Counted from the stretch's first letter, positions 35,860-45,195 are shown. The stretch is DNA of 64,000 nucleotides from Corynebacterium freiburgense (GCF_030408815.1 NZ_CP047355.1:682001-746000); one strand, 5' to 3'. Program-made: numbers and translations. Notes: a model not told the origin generated them from the letters alone.

Positions 35860-36549
35860 GTGATCACCTTCGATAGTGTTACTAAAATTTACAAAACCTC
35901 CACACGGCCAGCTCTAGACAATATCTCACTCAGCATTGATCGTGGTGAGTTTGTATTTCTTATTGGCCCTTCCGGATCTGGCAAATCAACCTTTTTAGAG
36001 CTTATGCTGCGTGAGCAAAAAGTTAGCTCGGGTGATATCCATGTGGGGGAGTTTCACGTTAATAAGTTGCGTGGTTCCCAGGTAAATAAACTCCGTCAGC
36101 GAATCGGATACGTGTTCCAAGACTTTCGCTTGCTTCCCAAAAAAACGGTTTACGATAATGTTGCCTTTGCCCTTGAAGTGATCGGCAAAAAACGAAATAT
36201 CATCGATAAGCTTGTCCCAGAAACCTTGGAACTTGTAGGGCTTGAAGGTAAAGCAAATAGGACACCAGGCGAACTTTCCGGCGGTGAGCAGCAACGAGTA
36301 GCTATTGCTCGGGCCTTTGTAAACCGGCCACTTGTGTTACTTGCTGACGAGCCGACCGGAAACCTCGATCCAGAGACCGCCAATGACATTATGGTTCTGT
36401 TAAATCGAATTAACCGCACTGGAACCACTGTGGTGATGTCCACACACAATGCGGCTGCGGTGGATGCAATGCGCAAGCGAGTGATTGAACTTAATCTTGG
36501 CAAGCTTGTTCGCGACGATGCTCACGGCGTGTATGGCGTAGGCCGCTAG
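35860..36549 (+). CDS. ftsE: Cell division ATP-binding protein FtsE
   Basis: A 229-residue ABC ATPase. Walker [10 protein letters not shown] (about 37-45), Q-loop in [18 protein letters not shown], signature [15 protein letters not shown] (about 140-154), Walker [14 protein letters not shown] (about 158-170) and the switch His in VVMSTHN. With FtsX it forms a membrane complex that activates peptidoglycan hydrolases (RipC-type in actinobacteria) at division. The start is GTG 35860. FtsX follows after 20 nt. Confidence 0.96.
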   Translation: MITFDSVTKIYKTSTRPALDNISLSIDRGEFVFLIGPSGSGKSTFLELMLREQKVSSGDIHVGEFHVNKLRGSQVNKLRQRIGYVFQDFRLLPKKTVYDNVAFALEVIGKKRNIIDKLVPETLELVGLEGKANRTPGELSGGEQQRVAIARAFVNRPLVLLADEPTGNLDPETANDIMVLLNRINRTGTTVVMSTHNAAAVDAMRKRVIELNLGKLVRDDAHGVYGVGR

Positions 36550-36569
36550 TAGAAAAGGAATCCAGACTT

Positions 36570-37472
36570 ATGAAGATCGGTTTTGTCCTGCGTGAAGCCT
36601 TTCAAGGTTTAGGCCGCAATCTGACCATGACTGTGGCATTGATTATTACAACAGCGATTTCATTGGCGTTGCTTGCAACAGGTTTCCTAGTTACCGGAAT
36701 GACGGAGCGTACCAAGGAAATCTACCTTGATCGTGTAGAAGTCATGGTGCAGCTTAATGAAGAAATATCGGCGAATGATCCAGATTGCTCATCGCAGCCG
36801 TGTAAAGAAGTGCGGGATAAGCTTGATGGCGCAAATGGTATTGAAAGTGTGACCTTCCGTTCCCGGGACCAATCCTATGAACGCTTTGTAGAGGTATTCC
36901 AAGATTCGGATCCATTGCTGGTCGCTTCTACTAGTAAAGATGCCCTCCCTGCTGCATTGCATGTACGCCTTGCAGACCCGCTTAATCCATCACCGCTGGA
37001 CCCAGTGCGAGAAATGCCCCAGGTCGCCGATGTTATTGATCAAGTTGATGACCTACGTTCGGCAACCGGAAACCTTGATGCAGTACGAAACGCCACCTTT
37101 TTAATTGCCGCAATTCAAGCAATTGCAGCCATTTTCCTTATTGCAAATATGGTTCAAATTGCTGCCTTTGCTCGGCGCGAAGAAATTTCCATTATGCGCA
37201 TGGTCGGAGCATCTCGCTGGTATACCCAAGCACCCTTTGTTATGGAAGCAGTAATGGCTGCCTTGTTTGGTTCGGTTCTTGCCATGGTAGGTCTTATCGC
37301 TGGTAAAAAGTTTGTTCTAGATCGGGCGCTTACGGGACTTTATGAATCGAAACTGATTGCGCCTATTACTGCGGCGGATATTTGGGTGGTTTCACCGATT
37401 GTTGCGATCGTCGGCATTATATTTGCGGCGATCACTGCACAGGTGACATTGCGGATGTACGTCCGCAAATAG
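36570..37472 (+). CDS. ftsX: Cell division protein FtsX
   Basis: A 300-residue permease-like partner of FtsE. Four membrane segments: about 20-45, 175-200, 225-250 and 268-292, with a large extracytoplasmic loop between the first two. That loop has the Cys pair DPDCSSQPCKEV, probably a disulfide as in mycobacterial FtsX, and contacts the hydrolase. The MRMVGASRWYTQAPFVMEAV stretch is the conserved region of the family. GGAATCC lies just before the ATG. Confidence 0.95.
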   Translation: MKIGFVLREAFQGLGRNLTMTVALIITTAISLALLATGFLVTGMTERTKEIYLDRVEVMVQLNEEISANDPDCSSQPCKEVRDKLDGANGIESVTFRSRDQSYERFVEVFQDSDPLLVASTSKDALPAALHVRLADPLNPSPLDPVREMPQVADVIDQVDDLRSATGNLDAVRNATFLIAAIQAIAAIFLIANMVQIAAFARREEISIMRMVGASRWYTQAPFVMEAVMAALFGSVLAMVGLIAGKKFVLDRALTGLYESKLIAPITAADIWVVSPIVAIVGIIFAAITAQVTLRMYVRK

Positions 37473-37491
37473 CTGTAAGCTTAATTTCGCT

Positions 37492-37983
37492 ATGGCTAAG
37501 AAAAAGAAGAAGGCGGTGGATAACCCGGTTATCGCTACCAACCGCAGAGCAAGACACGATTATCAAATACTAGAGACCTATGAGTGCGGTGTGGCGCTCG
37601 TAGGAACGGAAATTAAAGCACTCCGTGAAGGCAAAGTAACACTCAACGATGCCTTCGCAACCATTGACGATGGTGAGATTTGGTTACGTCACCTGCATAT
37701 ACCCGAATATTCGCATGGTTCGTGGATGAACCACAGCCCACGCCGCAGCCGAAAGTTATTGCTACATAGGCGCGAAATCGATGCGATTATAGGCAAAGTG
37801 CGGGATGGAAACCGAACCCTTATACCGCTCAAACTGTATTTTAAAAACGGCCGGCTTAAAGTCGAACTCGGATTAGGTCAAGGCAAACAAAAATATGACA
37901 AGCGACAAGACCTAAAACGACGTGCCGCAGAACGCGACGTTACCCGCGAATTAGGGCGCCGCGTTAAAGGAATACGTGGATGA
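37492..37983 (+). CDS. smpB: SsrA-binding protein SmpB
   Basis: A 163-residue tmRNA-binding protein for rescue of stalled ribosomes. Family motifs: NRRARHDYQILETYECGVAL at the start, GTEIKALREGKVTLNDAFA, HLHIPEYSHGSWMNHSPRRS and the basic C-terminal tail KQKYDKRQDLKRRAAERDVT that inserts in the mRNA channel. Its RNA partner ssrA is 900 nt downstream. Its stop overlaps the next gene by ATGA. Confidence 0.96.
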   Translation: MAKKKKKAVDNPVIATNRRARHDYQILETYECGVALVGTEIKALREGKVTLNDAFATIDDGEIWLRHLHIPEYSHGSWMNHSPRRSRKLLLHRREIDAIIGKVRDGNRTLIPLKLYFKNGRLKVELGLGQGKQKYDKRQDLKRRAAERDVTRELGRRVKGIRG

Positions 37984-38777
37984 GTGAGCACCCTGCTTGG
38001 GTGTGGGAAATAACGCACCCGGTCCTCGGCCACATTCAAGTGATCGAGGCCGGGTTCGAAAAACTATGCGAATTTGACCCCGGGTTTCCAGAACCCTCCA
38101 AAACTATTTCCATACTTCACACAATCAAATGGAAGGGTATTGGCCAACGAGCCATCGCCGGCGGTAAGCGCAGCGTCTTAGTGCTTGTCGACGCCACCCC
38201 TACCGCACGCTTCGAACGCCCGTCCAATGTTCGCTTTGTATTAGGGGCCAAATGCAAACCCGAAGTTTTTAGTCCAATGCGTCCGAAACGGACCAAAAAC
38301 TACGGTGTTATCCAGGCAAATCCATTTAGTGAAATCATTGAAATAAAGCTGTGCACCACTGAAGGTGTGGTGTTCCTGGAACCTCCAAAAGGTTCACCGG
38401 CCGCGCAGCGCTATCAAGAAATGGAACAAACTCCAATTAAGCGCCTGCTCTATCCGCTACTTGGTGGGCTCGGGAAAGTTGGGTGGGCAATACTTGCTCT
38501 TATATTTGTCCCGCTTTTAAAACAATTGGTTGGCTTGCTCCCCACTATTAATGTGCCGAATATTCCCTGGCCAGCGTTTCATCTGCCAGCCATACCATGG
38601 CCGAATATTCATTTGCCGAAGCTTCCAGCATGGACAGTGTGGGCTTTGGATAATTCGAATCTTTGGATGCCATTGGTAGTGGGGGTGGTTATAGGCCTAA
38701 TTGCGTACCGGGACCATAAACGTTCCCGAAAAACCGACAATCATGGGATGAAAGCGACGATACGCCGAACTAACTGA
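37980..38777 (+). CDS. Membrane protein with Pro/Trp repeats, coupled to smpB
   Basis: A 265-residue protein I cannot assign to a function. The N-terminal half is a soluble strand-rich domain (HPAWVWEITHPVLGHIQVIE). A hydrophobic segment at about 160-185 is followed by a repeated stretch, residues 188-220: INVPNIPWPAFHLPAIPWPN and on to IHLPKLPAW, where the units have the form IPWPxxHLPxxPW. Another membrane segment (about 227-244) and a basic tail end it. The ATGA overlap suggests co-translation with SmpB. Such repeats may form a stiff spacer outside the membrane. Confidence 0.6.
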   Translation: MSEHPAWVWEITHPVLGHIQVIEAGFEKLCEFDPGFPEPSKTISILHTIKWKGIGQRAIAGGKRSVLVLVDATPTARFERPSNVRFVLGAKCKPEVFSPMRPKRTKNYGVIQANPFSEIIEIKLCTTEGVVFLEPPKGSPAAQRYQEMEQTPIKRLLYPLLGGLGKVGWAILALIFVPLLKQLVGLLPTINVPNIPWPAFHLPAIPWPNIHLPKLPAWTVWALDNSNLWMPLVVGVVIGLIAYRDHKRSRKTDNHGMKATIRRTN

Positions 38778-38885
38778 TAAGAGTGGGGGTGGGCGTCAAA
38801 AAGCAAAAGCTTGCGGATATAAACACAATTGGTTTACAATGGTGAAGCTCTTTCGGAAGGCACAATCCCGCCGAAAGAAATGTGA

Positions 38886-39263
38886 GGGGCTGATTTAGGT
38901 TTCGACTCCGTACATTAAGCCAGGGGAAGCGTGCCGGTGCAGGCTAGAGACCACCGTTAAGCGTCGTGGCACAAAATAAGCGCAGAGAATACTCAGCGCG
39001 ACTATGCACTCGCTGCCTAATCCAGCGACTGCATGTCTGTCAGCCTAGGTTTCGTCCTTGGCCTAGAGTCTGGCATCGACTAAAGGACTTGCTGCCACAT
39101 TGTGTTGACGGGATGTGGCGGGACTTTCACCGACAACTGGGCCTATCATCCGGACATGTTCGTCTGATCCGGAGGGCCGAGTAGAGATCACGTGCGAACT
39201 GCGCACGGAGAAGTCCTGGCAAGATGACGAAGGACCCGGGTTCAATTCCCGGCAGCTCCACTA
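38886..39263 (+). ncRNA. ssrA: Transfer-messenger RNA (tmRNA)
   Basis: The 5' end GGGGCTGATTTAGGTTTCGA and 3' end with GGTTCAATTCCCGGCAGCTCC form the tRNA-like part. The mRNA part encodes the tag AENTQRDYALAA, codons 38982-39017, then TAA. The terminal CCA is not encoded (CTA follows the discriminator A). Together with SmpB it frees stalled ribosomes and marks the products for proteolysis. Confidence 0.96.
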
Positions 39264-39269
39264 GAAGTG

Positions 39270-39312
39270 CCAAACCTGAGAGATAGATTTTCAGGTTTGG
39301 TACTTTTTCTTT
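39270..39312 (+). terminator. Rho-independent terminator of ssrA
   Basis: Perfect arms CCAAACCTGA / TCAGGTTTGG with an 11-nt loop, then TACTTTTTCTTT. Confidence 0.9.
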
Positions 39313-39346
39313 ACTGCGTGAATGATTGCTGGTTGGGGGCGGCGAT

Positions 39347-39433
39347 GCTAGAGGGTCGGCGGTGGTTTTTTGGGGGGTGTCCTAGAGGGTAGGCAGTGGT
39401 CCGGGGGATGGCTGTCCTAGAGGGTCGGCAGTG
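39347..39433. repeat. Three imperfect direct repeats
   Basis: CCTAGAGGGTCGGCAGTG-like units occur at 39347-39364, 39381-39398 and 39416-39433, about 34 nt apart, separated by G-rich stretches. They lie in the gene-free stretch between ssrA and the GNAT gene. I see no coding function. Confidence 0.7.
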
Positions 39434-39519
39434 AGGGGCCGAGCTTGAGTGGATGTCGGATGTAGCTATCGGGTGGGGTTGGTTGTTGGGAGCTAGAGGA
39501 GAGTTTTCATAACCGCAGG

Positions 39520-39566
39520 TGATACAAAAAGGGCAAGTTTTTAAAAAACATTGCCATTTTGTATCA
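39520..39566. repeat. 47-nt hairpin, TGATACAAAA family, copy 3
   Basis: Runs from TGATACAAAAAGGGCAAG to CATTGCCATTTTGTATCA. It is the reverse orientation of copies 1 and 2 at 9.7-9.9 kb and again exactly 47 nt. The stem is nearly perfect through the AT-rich centre. Confidence 0.85.
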
Positions 39567-39695
39567 GATGTGCTCAATGGAAAGTTGCTGTTACTAGGAT
39601 TCTGGGGGAACTGGCGGTTGGATGCAGGAGTCTAGGGTCTTAGAAGCCATAAACTGATTGCGTGCAATATCCGTGTAATAGTGGCGAGGAAACAC

Positions 39696-40139
39696 ATGAA
39701 GATACTGGAAGTCACTGAAAATAAGAAACAGTTTTTGGAACTGCTGCTTCTCGCCGATGAGCAAGAAAATATGATCGATAAGTATCTCGGTCGAGGAACC
39801 ATGTTCGTTTTAGACGATAACGGGGTTAAGGCAGAGTGCGTGGTTACTGATGAAGGTGGTGGGATTCTGGAAATTAAAAATCTGGCGACCGTCCCCGAGT
39901 TTCAGGGCAATGGGTATGGTAGGGCGCTTATTGAATTTGTAGCCAAGAGATACCAGAACCAATTTTCTGTATTACAGGTTGGCACTGGTGAAAGCCCTCA
40001 AACACTCGGCTTTTATGAAAAATGTGATTTTATCAGGTCGCATGTAGTGAAAGACTTTTTTACGGACAACTATGACCACCCAATTTTTGAATGTGGTGTC
40101 CAATTGGTTGACATGATCTACTTGCAAAGAGCGCTATAA
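39696..40139 (+). CDS. GNAT family N-acetyltransferase
   Basis: A 147-residue acyltransferase. The acetyl-CoA-binding motif A is EIKNLATVPEFQGNGYGRAL, with the QGNGYG pyrophosphate loop at about residues 73-78. GFYEKCDFIRSHVVKDFF is the usual motif B with the late Tyr. The substrate is unknown; the overall form resembles small-molecule and peptide N-acetyltransferases. GAGGAAA precedes ATG 39696. It is AT-rich and lies just before the helicase gene, in accessory DNA after ssrA. Confidence 0.85.
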   Translation: MKILEVTENKKQFLELLLLADEQENMIDKYLGRGTMFVLDDNGVKAECVVTDEGGGILEIKNLATVPEFQGNGYGRALIEFVAKRYQNQFSVLQVGTGESPQTLGFYEKCDFIRSHVVKDFFTDNYDHPIFECGVQLVDMIYLQRAL

Positions 40140-40203
40140 CTAGCTGGTATCAGTAATCGCTGCCATTATTTTTACTCTCAATGTAAAAAGAAACATAAAA
40201 CCA

Positions 40204-43200
40204 TTGATTTTTTGGTTTTTTACCGAGAACAATAGGGGTATGGTTTCTTCTGGTTGGAGTCATATTGTCCAATGTTGGAGAGCATTAGAGCTATTGAATC
40301 CGCAGCCGCTACCGCGGATTCAAAAAGCTAGCAGGCAATCTCCATTTGATGAGCAAGTTGTCCGACTTCGTCCTGGGGGCCGATTGCCTTGGGAATATCT
40401 ACAGCCGCCGAAAGCGCAAAAGGGAAAGAAACGAGTGTGGCGGCATGTAATCTTTGCAGGTATATACCCGCTCCAATCAACCCATAATTATCTTCGAACA
40501 TTATTTCGCTTACGTGAAGGGGGATATGAGGAAAAAGTAGCTGGAAATAGTGCGTGTGCGGCACTAATGCTTAATGAATGTGGCGAAATCATTAAAGGAA
40601 CTGCCGAACTTTCTTCTGCGCTCTGGGCTGTTGGTAGTTTGCGCACAGTTGGTTTTGGGAATTCTGATTGGGTAGAAGGATTTAGTGAAGCAAAACATAG
40701 ATTTTCAATGAAAGTAGATGATTTTGCGGAGCAGGGTTTGCAAGCTGAAGTAACGTGCGATGAGGGTTCAAAAACCTTGCGCTGGGATGATCTGACAACG
40801 CTTTTGGATATTGCCCAATCTATTTCGGGAGTTCGGGATCTAGCGGAAATCTTCAGCGATTATTTTATTATTAAAAGCTATCTAGTGAATCCACATACCG
40901 AGGAAGCGAATCTTCAACGAGATTTTCTTAATAGCTTTTTTCTAGATGATTTAGCGCGAGTAAGCCGCCAAAATATCGACTCTCAATCTGCTTGCGGCAT
41001 CTATCTATCTGAACAGGATACCGCCCAAACAGGCAATCGAATAGATTTGCGTAAAGATCGAAACGTTGTGCTTTCCTCCGTGACTCCAAGTCACATTCCA
41101 TTGGGGCGTTGGCCGGCGCGACCAGAGCATTCGCTAGCATTAAGCCAGCAGTTTGCGGTGAACAAGATATTGGATCCTGCTGAAGCTGCACAAAAATTCG
41201 TTGGCGTAAATGGTCCTCCGGGTACCGGAAAAACCACAATGCTGCGGGATATTATTGCCGCAAACGTTGTTCAACGAGCCCAGCAATTAGCCGCTTTACG
41301 ACGCCCCGGTGACGGCTTTGTTCCAGATAAACTCACCTGGTCGACAGAACAAGGTTACAAGCGAAGTGTATTTGCGCTGAAGCCTGAAATTACTGGTTAT
41401 GAGATGGTTGTAGCGTCCGCAAATAATGCCGCGGTGTTAGGAAATCGAGCGAAACGCAAGAAATTTATTGATTTATTTTGGAGCACGCCGAAGCAAGTAA
41501 AAAGCGGTCCGAAAATACCTGATATGAAGGGTCGCTTAGAAGCCTGGTACCAAGGTAAGGAACCGATCCCAAATTGGGACGAAAGCCGACGAAATTTTCG
41601 CCGAGCCCAGCGGCGCGTCGAAAAGCTTAAAGCGGAATGCGAATCAGCAAATCAGCGAAGAATCCAACTTGTAGCTATCCAAGAAAAGCTCCTACAGGCT
41701 TCCCAACTACTTACCAGTACCCAATTGCAATTGGAAGAAATACGCCAGAAATTGCATGAAATAGCGGTGGTGCGAAAACAATCCGAAGAACACTATGCGC
41801 TTACCAAAGCCCAATATGAACGCCAACTAAACCTCAAACCAGGATTACTAGAGACTTGGCTTGACCTAGGGGGCCAACGAAAAACATGGAGAGCTGCGCT
41901 TGCGGAAATATCCGCAGCGCTTACCCAAGCTGAAGAAACACTCCGGCAATATCAGGACGAAGAATCGCAACTACGAGCTACAGAGAACAAGTGTGAGGAA
42001 CAACGTTTAGCCGCGCAAGATGCTTTTAACCAAAGCCTGCAGGAACACGACGAGCTAGCCAACGAATGTTCGAATGATAAAGCGCGTTTTCTACAGAATT
42101 ATCCAGACGAACAGTGGCAAGGTGACCAACAAGAACTCTACGCTCCTTGGCTCAATAAAGAATTAGAGATTGCTCGTTCGGAGCTTTTTCTGGCGGCATT
42201 GCAATTGCACCACGATTTCATTGCAAATAACGCTGGACGGATGCTCACAAACTTGCGCGCAGTCTGTGACATCGTAAAAGGAAGCGCACCTGCAGATTTA
42301 AGCCCCCAGAAAACGCTTGCTGCCTGGCAAGTCCTCTTTTTGGTTGTGCCAGTTATTTCAACGACCTTTGCGTCTTGCGGATCGATGTTCCAGTGTCTAA
42401 CTGAAGAGTCAATAGGGTGGCTTTTTATAGACGAAGCTGGCCAAGCGGCTCCACAACACGCACTTGGGGCTATTTGGAGATCAAAACGAGTAGTAGCGGT
42501 TGGTGATCCGTTGCAGCTCCAGCCGGTGGTGACTCTGCCAGCGGCAATGCAACGTGGAATCATTGACGCATGTAAGGTGCCCTCTTTATGGATACCTCCT
42601 AACGCATCCGTGCAGACACTTGCTGATCGCGTATCACGCTACGGCACCACCCTAAATGAAGACAGTGACCCAATCTGGGTTTCCATGCCACTAAGAGTGC
42701 ATAGACGTTGCAGCAATCCAATGTTTCAATTTTGCAATGAGGTTGCGTATGACGGAATTATGGTTCATGGTGTTCATGAAGCATCCGAAAACAAGCAGCT
42801 ACCAAAAAGCTTTTGGTGTGATGAACCAGCAACGAACCCAGGCACGCATATCCAACAACGCCAACTCGAACGATTTCAAAATGGCTTACAGTTATTGCTT
42901 GACCAAGGTATCCCAACCACAGACATTATCGCCATAACTCCATTTCGTGAGCTTGCCAAGTGGTTAGAAAAATTCTCACGCAAATACCCAGGCTTACGAG
43001 CTGGAACCATTCACACCGCTCAAGGACGAGAAGCCAACATTGTATTTTTTGTGTTGGGAGGAGATCCTGCACGAAATGGAGCGAAAAAGTGGGCGGCGTC
43101 GTCAGTAAACCTAATTAATGTTGCTGTTAGCCGTGCGAAACGCCGACTCTATGTTGTGGGGGATCGCGAGGCGTGGAAGCAATATCAATATTTTGCACAA

Positions 43201-43221
43201 CTTGCAGAGCTGCTTCCATAA
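40204..43221 (+). CDS. UPF1-like superfamily 1 helicase
   Basis: A 1005-residue protein. Walker A GPPGTGKTTMLRDI is near residue 340; the second ATPase half holds WLFIDEAGQAAPQHALGAIW (motif II, DEAG), VAVGDPLQLQPV (motif III) near 765, ITPFRELAKWL, then GTIHTAQGREANIVFFVLGG (motif V) and NVAVSRAKRRLYVVGD (motif VI) near the end. A long coiled coil, about residues 470-660, is inserted between motifs I and II. This is the layout of UPF1/Dna2-type SF1 helicases, several of which work in phage defence. The N-terminal 330 residues are unassigned. TTG 40204 is the frame start; ATG 40240 is another choice. Confidence 0.82.
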   Translation: MIFWFFTENNRGMVSSGWSHIVQCWRALELLNPQPLPRIQKASRQSPFDEQVVRLRPGGRLPWEYLQPPKAQKGKKRVWRHVIFAGIYPLQSTHNYLRTLFRLREGGYEEKVAGNSACAALMLNECGEIIKGTAELSSALWAVGSLRTVGFGNSDWVEGFSEAKHRFSMKVDDFAEQGLQAEVTCDEGSKTLRWDDLTTLLDIAQSISGVRDLAEIFSDYFIIKSYLVNPHTEEANLQRDFLNSFFLDDLARVSRQNIDSQSACGIYLSEQDTAQTGNRIDLRKDRNVVLSSVTPSHIPLGRWPARPEHSLALSQQFAVNKILDPAEAAQKFVGVNGPPGTGKTTMLRDIIAANVVQRAQQLAALRRPGDGFVPDKLTWSTEQGYKRSVFALKPEITGYEMVVASANNAAVLGNRAKRKKFIDLFWSTPKQVKSGPKIPDMKGRLEAWYQGKEPIPNWDESRRNFRRAQRRVEKLKAECESANQRRIQLVAIQEKLLQASQLLTSTQLQLEEIRQKLHEIAVVRKQSEEHYALTKAQYERQLNLKPGLLETWLDLGGQRKTWRAALAEISAALTQAEETLRQYQDEESQLRATENKCEEQRLAAQDAFNQSLQEHDELANECSNDKARFLQNYPDEQWQGDQQELYAPWLNKELEIARSELFLAALQLHHDFIANNAGRMLTNLRAVCDIVKGSAPADLSPQKTLAAWQVLFLVVPVISTTFASCGSMFQCLTEESIGWLFIDEAGQAAPQHALGAIWRSKRVVAVGDPLQLQPVVTLPAAMQRGIIDACKVPSLWIPPNASVQTLADRVSRYGTTLNEDSDPIWVSMPLRVHRRCSNPMFQFCNEVAYDGIMVHGVHEASENKQLPKSFWCDEPATNPGTHIQQRQLERFQNGLQLLLDQGIPTTDIIAITPFRELAKWLEKFSRKYPGLRAGTIHTAQGREANIVFFVLGGDPARNGAKKWAASSVNLINVAVSRAKRRLYVVGDREAWKQYQYFAQLAELLP

Positions 43222-43510
43222 CTATTGTGGGCATTCCAATAATTGAAACCTTAAAGATGTGGATATTACATAGTCGGCGATTATGTGTTACGTGCTTTTG
43301 GTTTTGAAATGATGACCTTGGGAAATGCTGTTTTATAACTTTCCATATCGTTAATGTATAACAATTTTAAAACTAAAGTGCTGTAATATAACGATTAAAT
43401 TACCCTTAAAATGAAGTGTAGACAGCGCCCTTTGGGATACGTAGGCTCAAAAAAGAAAAGCTTGTACAAGTTCTTGGATTGGCCGAATTTTCCCAAAAGG
43501 AAGGTGCAGT
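43222..43510. other. AT-rich intergenic region
   Basis: I see no gene. Its AT-rich character (for example TATAACAATTTTAAAAC) and the isolated position of the next gene suggest a promoter for the secreted protein, but I cannot fix one. Confidence 0.4.
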
Positions 43511-44197
43511 ATGCGGGCGTTTAAGATCTCTGCCGCTCTTTTTGCAGGACTCATTTTTTCAAACGCAATTGCTGGTGCAGCAGATCTAGATACGGAAATA
43601 ACGAATAATGTTGACGTAATCAAACAAGCTGCGGAAGAAGCTGGATACCTGGAGCTTAGCCCAGAAGATATTGAGAAACTATTGGATGCTTCTCACCTGG
43701 GTGACTATGAAAAAAGTACTTTGAGAGCTTTGGAAAAGTACATTGATATGTCAAACGCGACATTTGACTACGGGGCCGCTTCAGCTGATAACGCTGTTGA
43801 TCAGAAAATAGTGAGAGACTATGCCATTGGCTTGAAATCATCAGGTTGGGAACTTGTCGGTACTGGTGGCGGAATCTCAGACATTGAGACCAAAGCTCAA
43901 CAATTGCGGAGCGAATTTAACACTCCTGGAACGTGCGGAGGCGTAAACGGGTACCAATTTAATCCACCAGCGATCTTAATAGATAGTTGCATTATTAATG
44001 CCGCAGAACATTCGGAATCATTAGATGTAGGGTTTGCAGGCCCCGCAGGAATATTGACGCACAAAGCCGGGATCGGTCCCACAGCTGCAGGGGCAATTAC
44101 CGCTATTCTTGCATCAGAATCCGCGGCTGCGCGATCCTGTAATGCTACTGGAAATGGAATACGAGTTTTTGCGGATGGTCGTTGCGAATCGCAATAA
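43511..44197 (+). CDS. Secreted Cys-containing protein of unknown function
   Basis: A 228-residue protein with a Sec signal peptide (MRAFKISAALFAGLIFSNAI, cleavage about residue 24, AGA-AD). The mature N-terminal half is acidic and helical. The C-terminal half has four Cys, in NTPGTCGGVNG, LIDSCIINA, RSCNATG and DGRCESQ, probably two disulfides, and a Gly/Ala-rich hydrophobic stretch AGIGPTAAGAITAILASESA. That stretch recalls membrane-active bacteriocins, but this is only resemblance. AAAGGAAGG lies 8 nt before the ATG. It converges on a CPBP protease gene. Confidence 0.65.
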   Translation: MRAFKISAALFAGLIFSNAIAGAADLDTEITNNVDVIKQAAEEAGYLELSPEDIEKLLDASHLGDYEKSTLRALEKYIDMSNATFDYGAASADNAVDQKIVRDYAIGLKSSGWELVGTGGGISDIETKAQQLRSEFNTPGTCGGVNGYQFNPPAILIDSCIINAAEHSESLDVGFAGPAGILTHKAGIGPTAAGAITAILASESAAARSCNATGNGIRVFADGRCESQ

Positions 44198-44220
44198 ACA
44201 TCGAAGGTAGAACAACATTT

Positions 44221-44254
44221 AGCGGATGAGACCTCAACTGAGGTCTCATCCGCT
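44221..44254. terminator. Long hairpin between convergent genes
   Basis: Perfect 16-nt arms AGCGGATGAGACCTCA / TGAGGTCTCATCCGCT with only AC between. It lies between the secreted protein and the CPBP gene and could end transcription from both sides, although the T-runs are poor. Confidence 0.7.
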
Positions 44255-44268
44255 ATTGCTAGACAATG

Positions 44269-45195
44269 CTAGTCGCCGGTTTGAGATGCATGCTGACGTA
44301 CATGCCTCATATAGAGTGGAATAAAAAATACTAATATAATTAAGGCAGTGATCCAACCGGGATACCCTAGTGCCAAGAATTTAATAGGGTCAGGTTCTTG
44401 ATCAATATGGCCAAGAAGTATGGGAAGTCCAGCGGCTGCATTAAAAGTACCGTGGAAAATTGCTGCAGGCCAAATATTTCCGCTAAAAATCTGGGTAAAG
44501 CCGATAATTACACCCAAAAACATGCAACCAATAGTCATTACTGCGACGCCTACCCAATCAGTTCGATTGAAATTGTATCCAATCAAGATAACTGGACTAT
44601 GCCAAAGACCCCATAATGCTCCGCTGATTAAAAGTGCAGGCCAAACCCCATATTTTTGTAATGCAGGAAGAAGATAACCACGCCAACCAATCTCTTCACC
44701 AGCAGCAAAAAAGCTATTAAATAAGCCGCTAAATGGAATTGAGGCTATTTGGATTAAAAGCAATACCTTAACCGGCAAGGCGGGTTGATCGGACTCTTTT
44801 GATAGCGCTTGCAGATTGCTTTCAAATGCTGAGAAGTTCAGCAGATCGAGCCGGAACCAGCCAAATGCTGCAGCAATAAAGCTAGAGATTACGGGAATCA
44901 GAATGGCTAGTGCCATGCTCACCAAAATCCACACAACTGTCTTTTTATAAGGTTGGCGAATTGTGATGTTGAGAAAACTCGGTACCTGTTTCCAGGCGAC
45001 CTTATGCAAATAACGCGCGACGAAAACCGCGGCAACGGTGGGGGTGAACATCGCAAGCAGCAATAGAGGCAAAATTATTAAAAACTTAGTTTGTTCATCG
45101 ACAAGCCATAGCGGAATTGCTAGAATCCAGAAAAGCAATGATGCAATAACGTAAAAAATAATGGTTGATTTTAGGCTATATTCTTTTACTTCCAT
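44269..45195 (-). CDS. CPBP family intramembrane metalloprotease
   Basis: A 308-residue polytopic protein of the CPBP (Abi/CAAX-like) family with about eight hydrophobic segments. Catalytic motifs are present: AAGEEIGWRGYLLPAL (EExxxR, about residue 178), GALWGLWHSPVIL (His, about 214) and FHGTFNAAAG (about 270). Related proteins process prenylated or membrane substrates or give immunity to bacteriocins. I choose ATG 45195, with AAGGAC 9 nt upstream; the frame is open to 45231. It converges on the secreted protein gene. Confidence 0.85.
   Translation of the reverse strand: MEVKEYSLKSTIIFYVIASLLFWILAIPLWLVDEQTKFLIILPLLLLAMFTPTVAAVFVARYLHKVAWKQVPSFLNITIRQPYKKTVVWILVSMALAILIPVISSFIAAAFGWFRLDLLNFSAFESNLQALSKESDQPALPVKVLLLIQIASIPFSGLFNSFFAAGEEIGWRGYLLPALQKYGVWPALLISGALWGLWHSPVILIGYNFNRTDWVGVAVMTIGCMFLGVIIGFTQIFSGNIWPAAIFHGTFNAAAGLPILLGHIDQEPDPIKFLALGYPGWITALIILVFFIPLYMRHVRQHASQTGD

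Noticed and set aside
39240..39265. Integration (att) site at the ssrA 3' end
   Set aside because: No second copy of the ssrA end and no integrase gene lie within the window.
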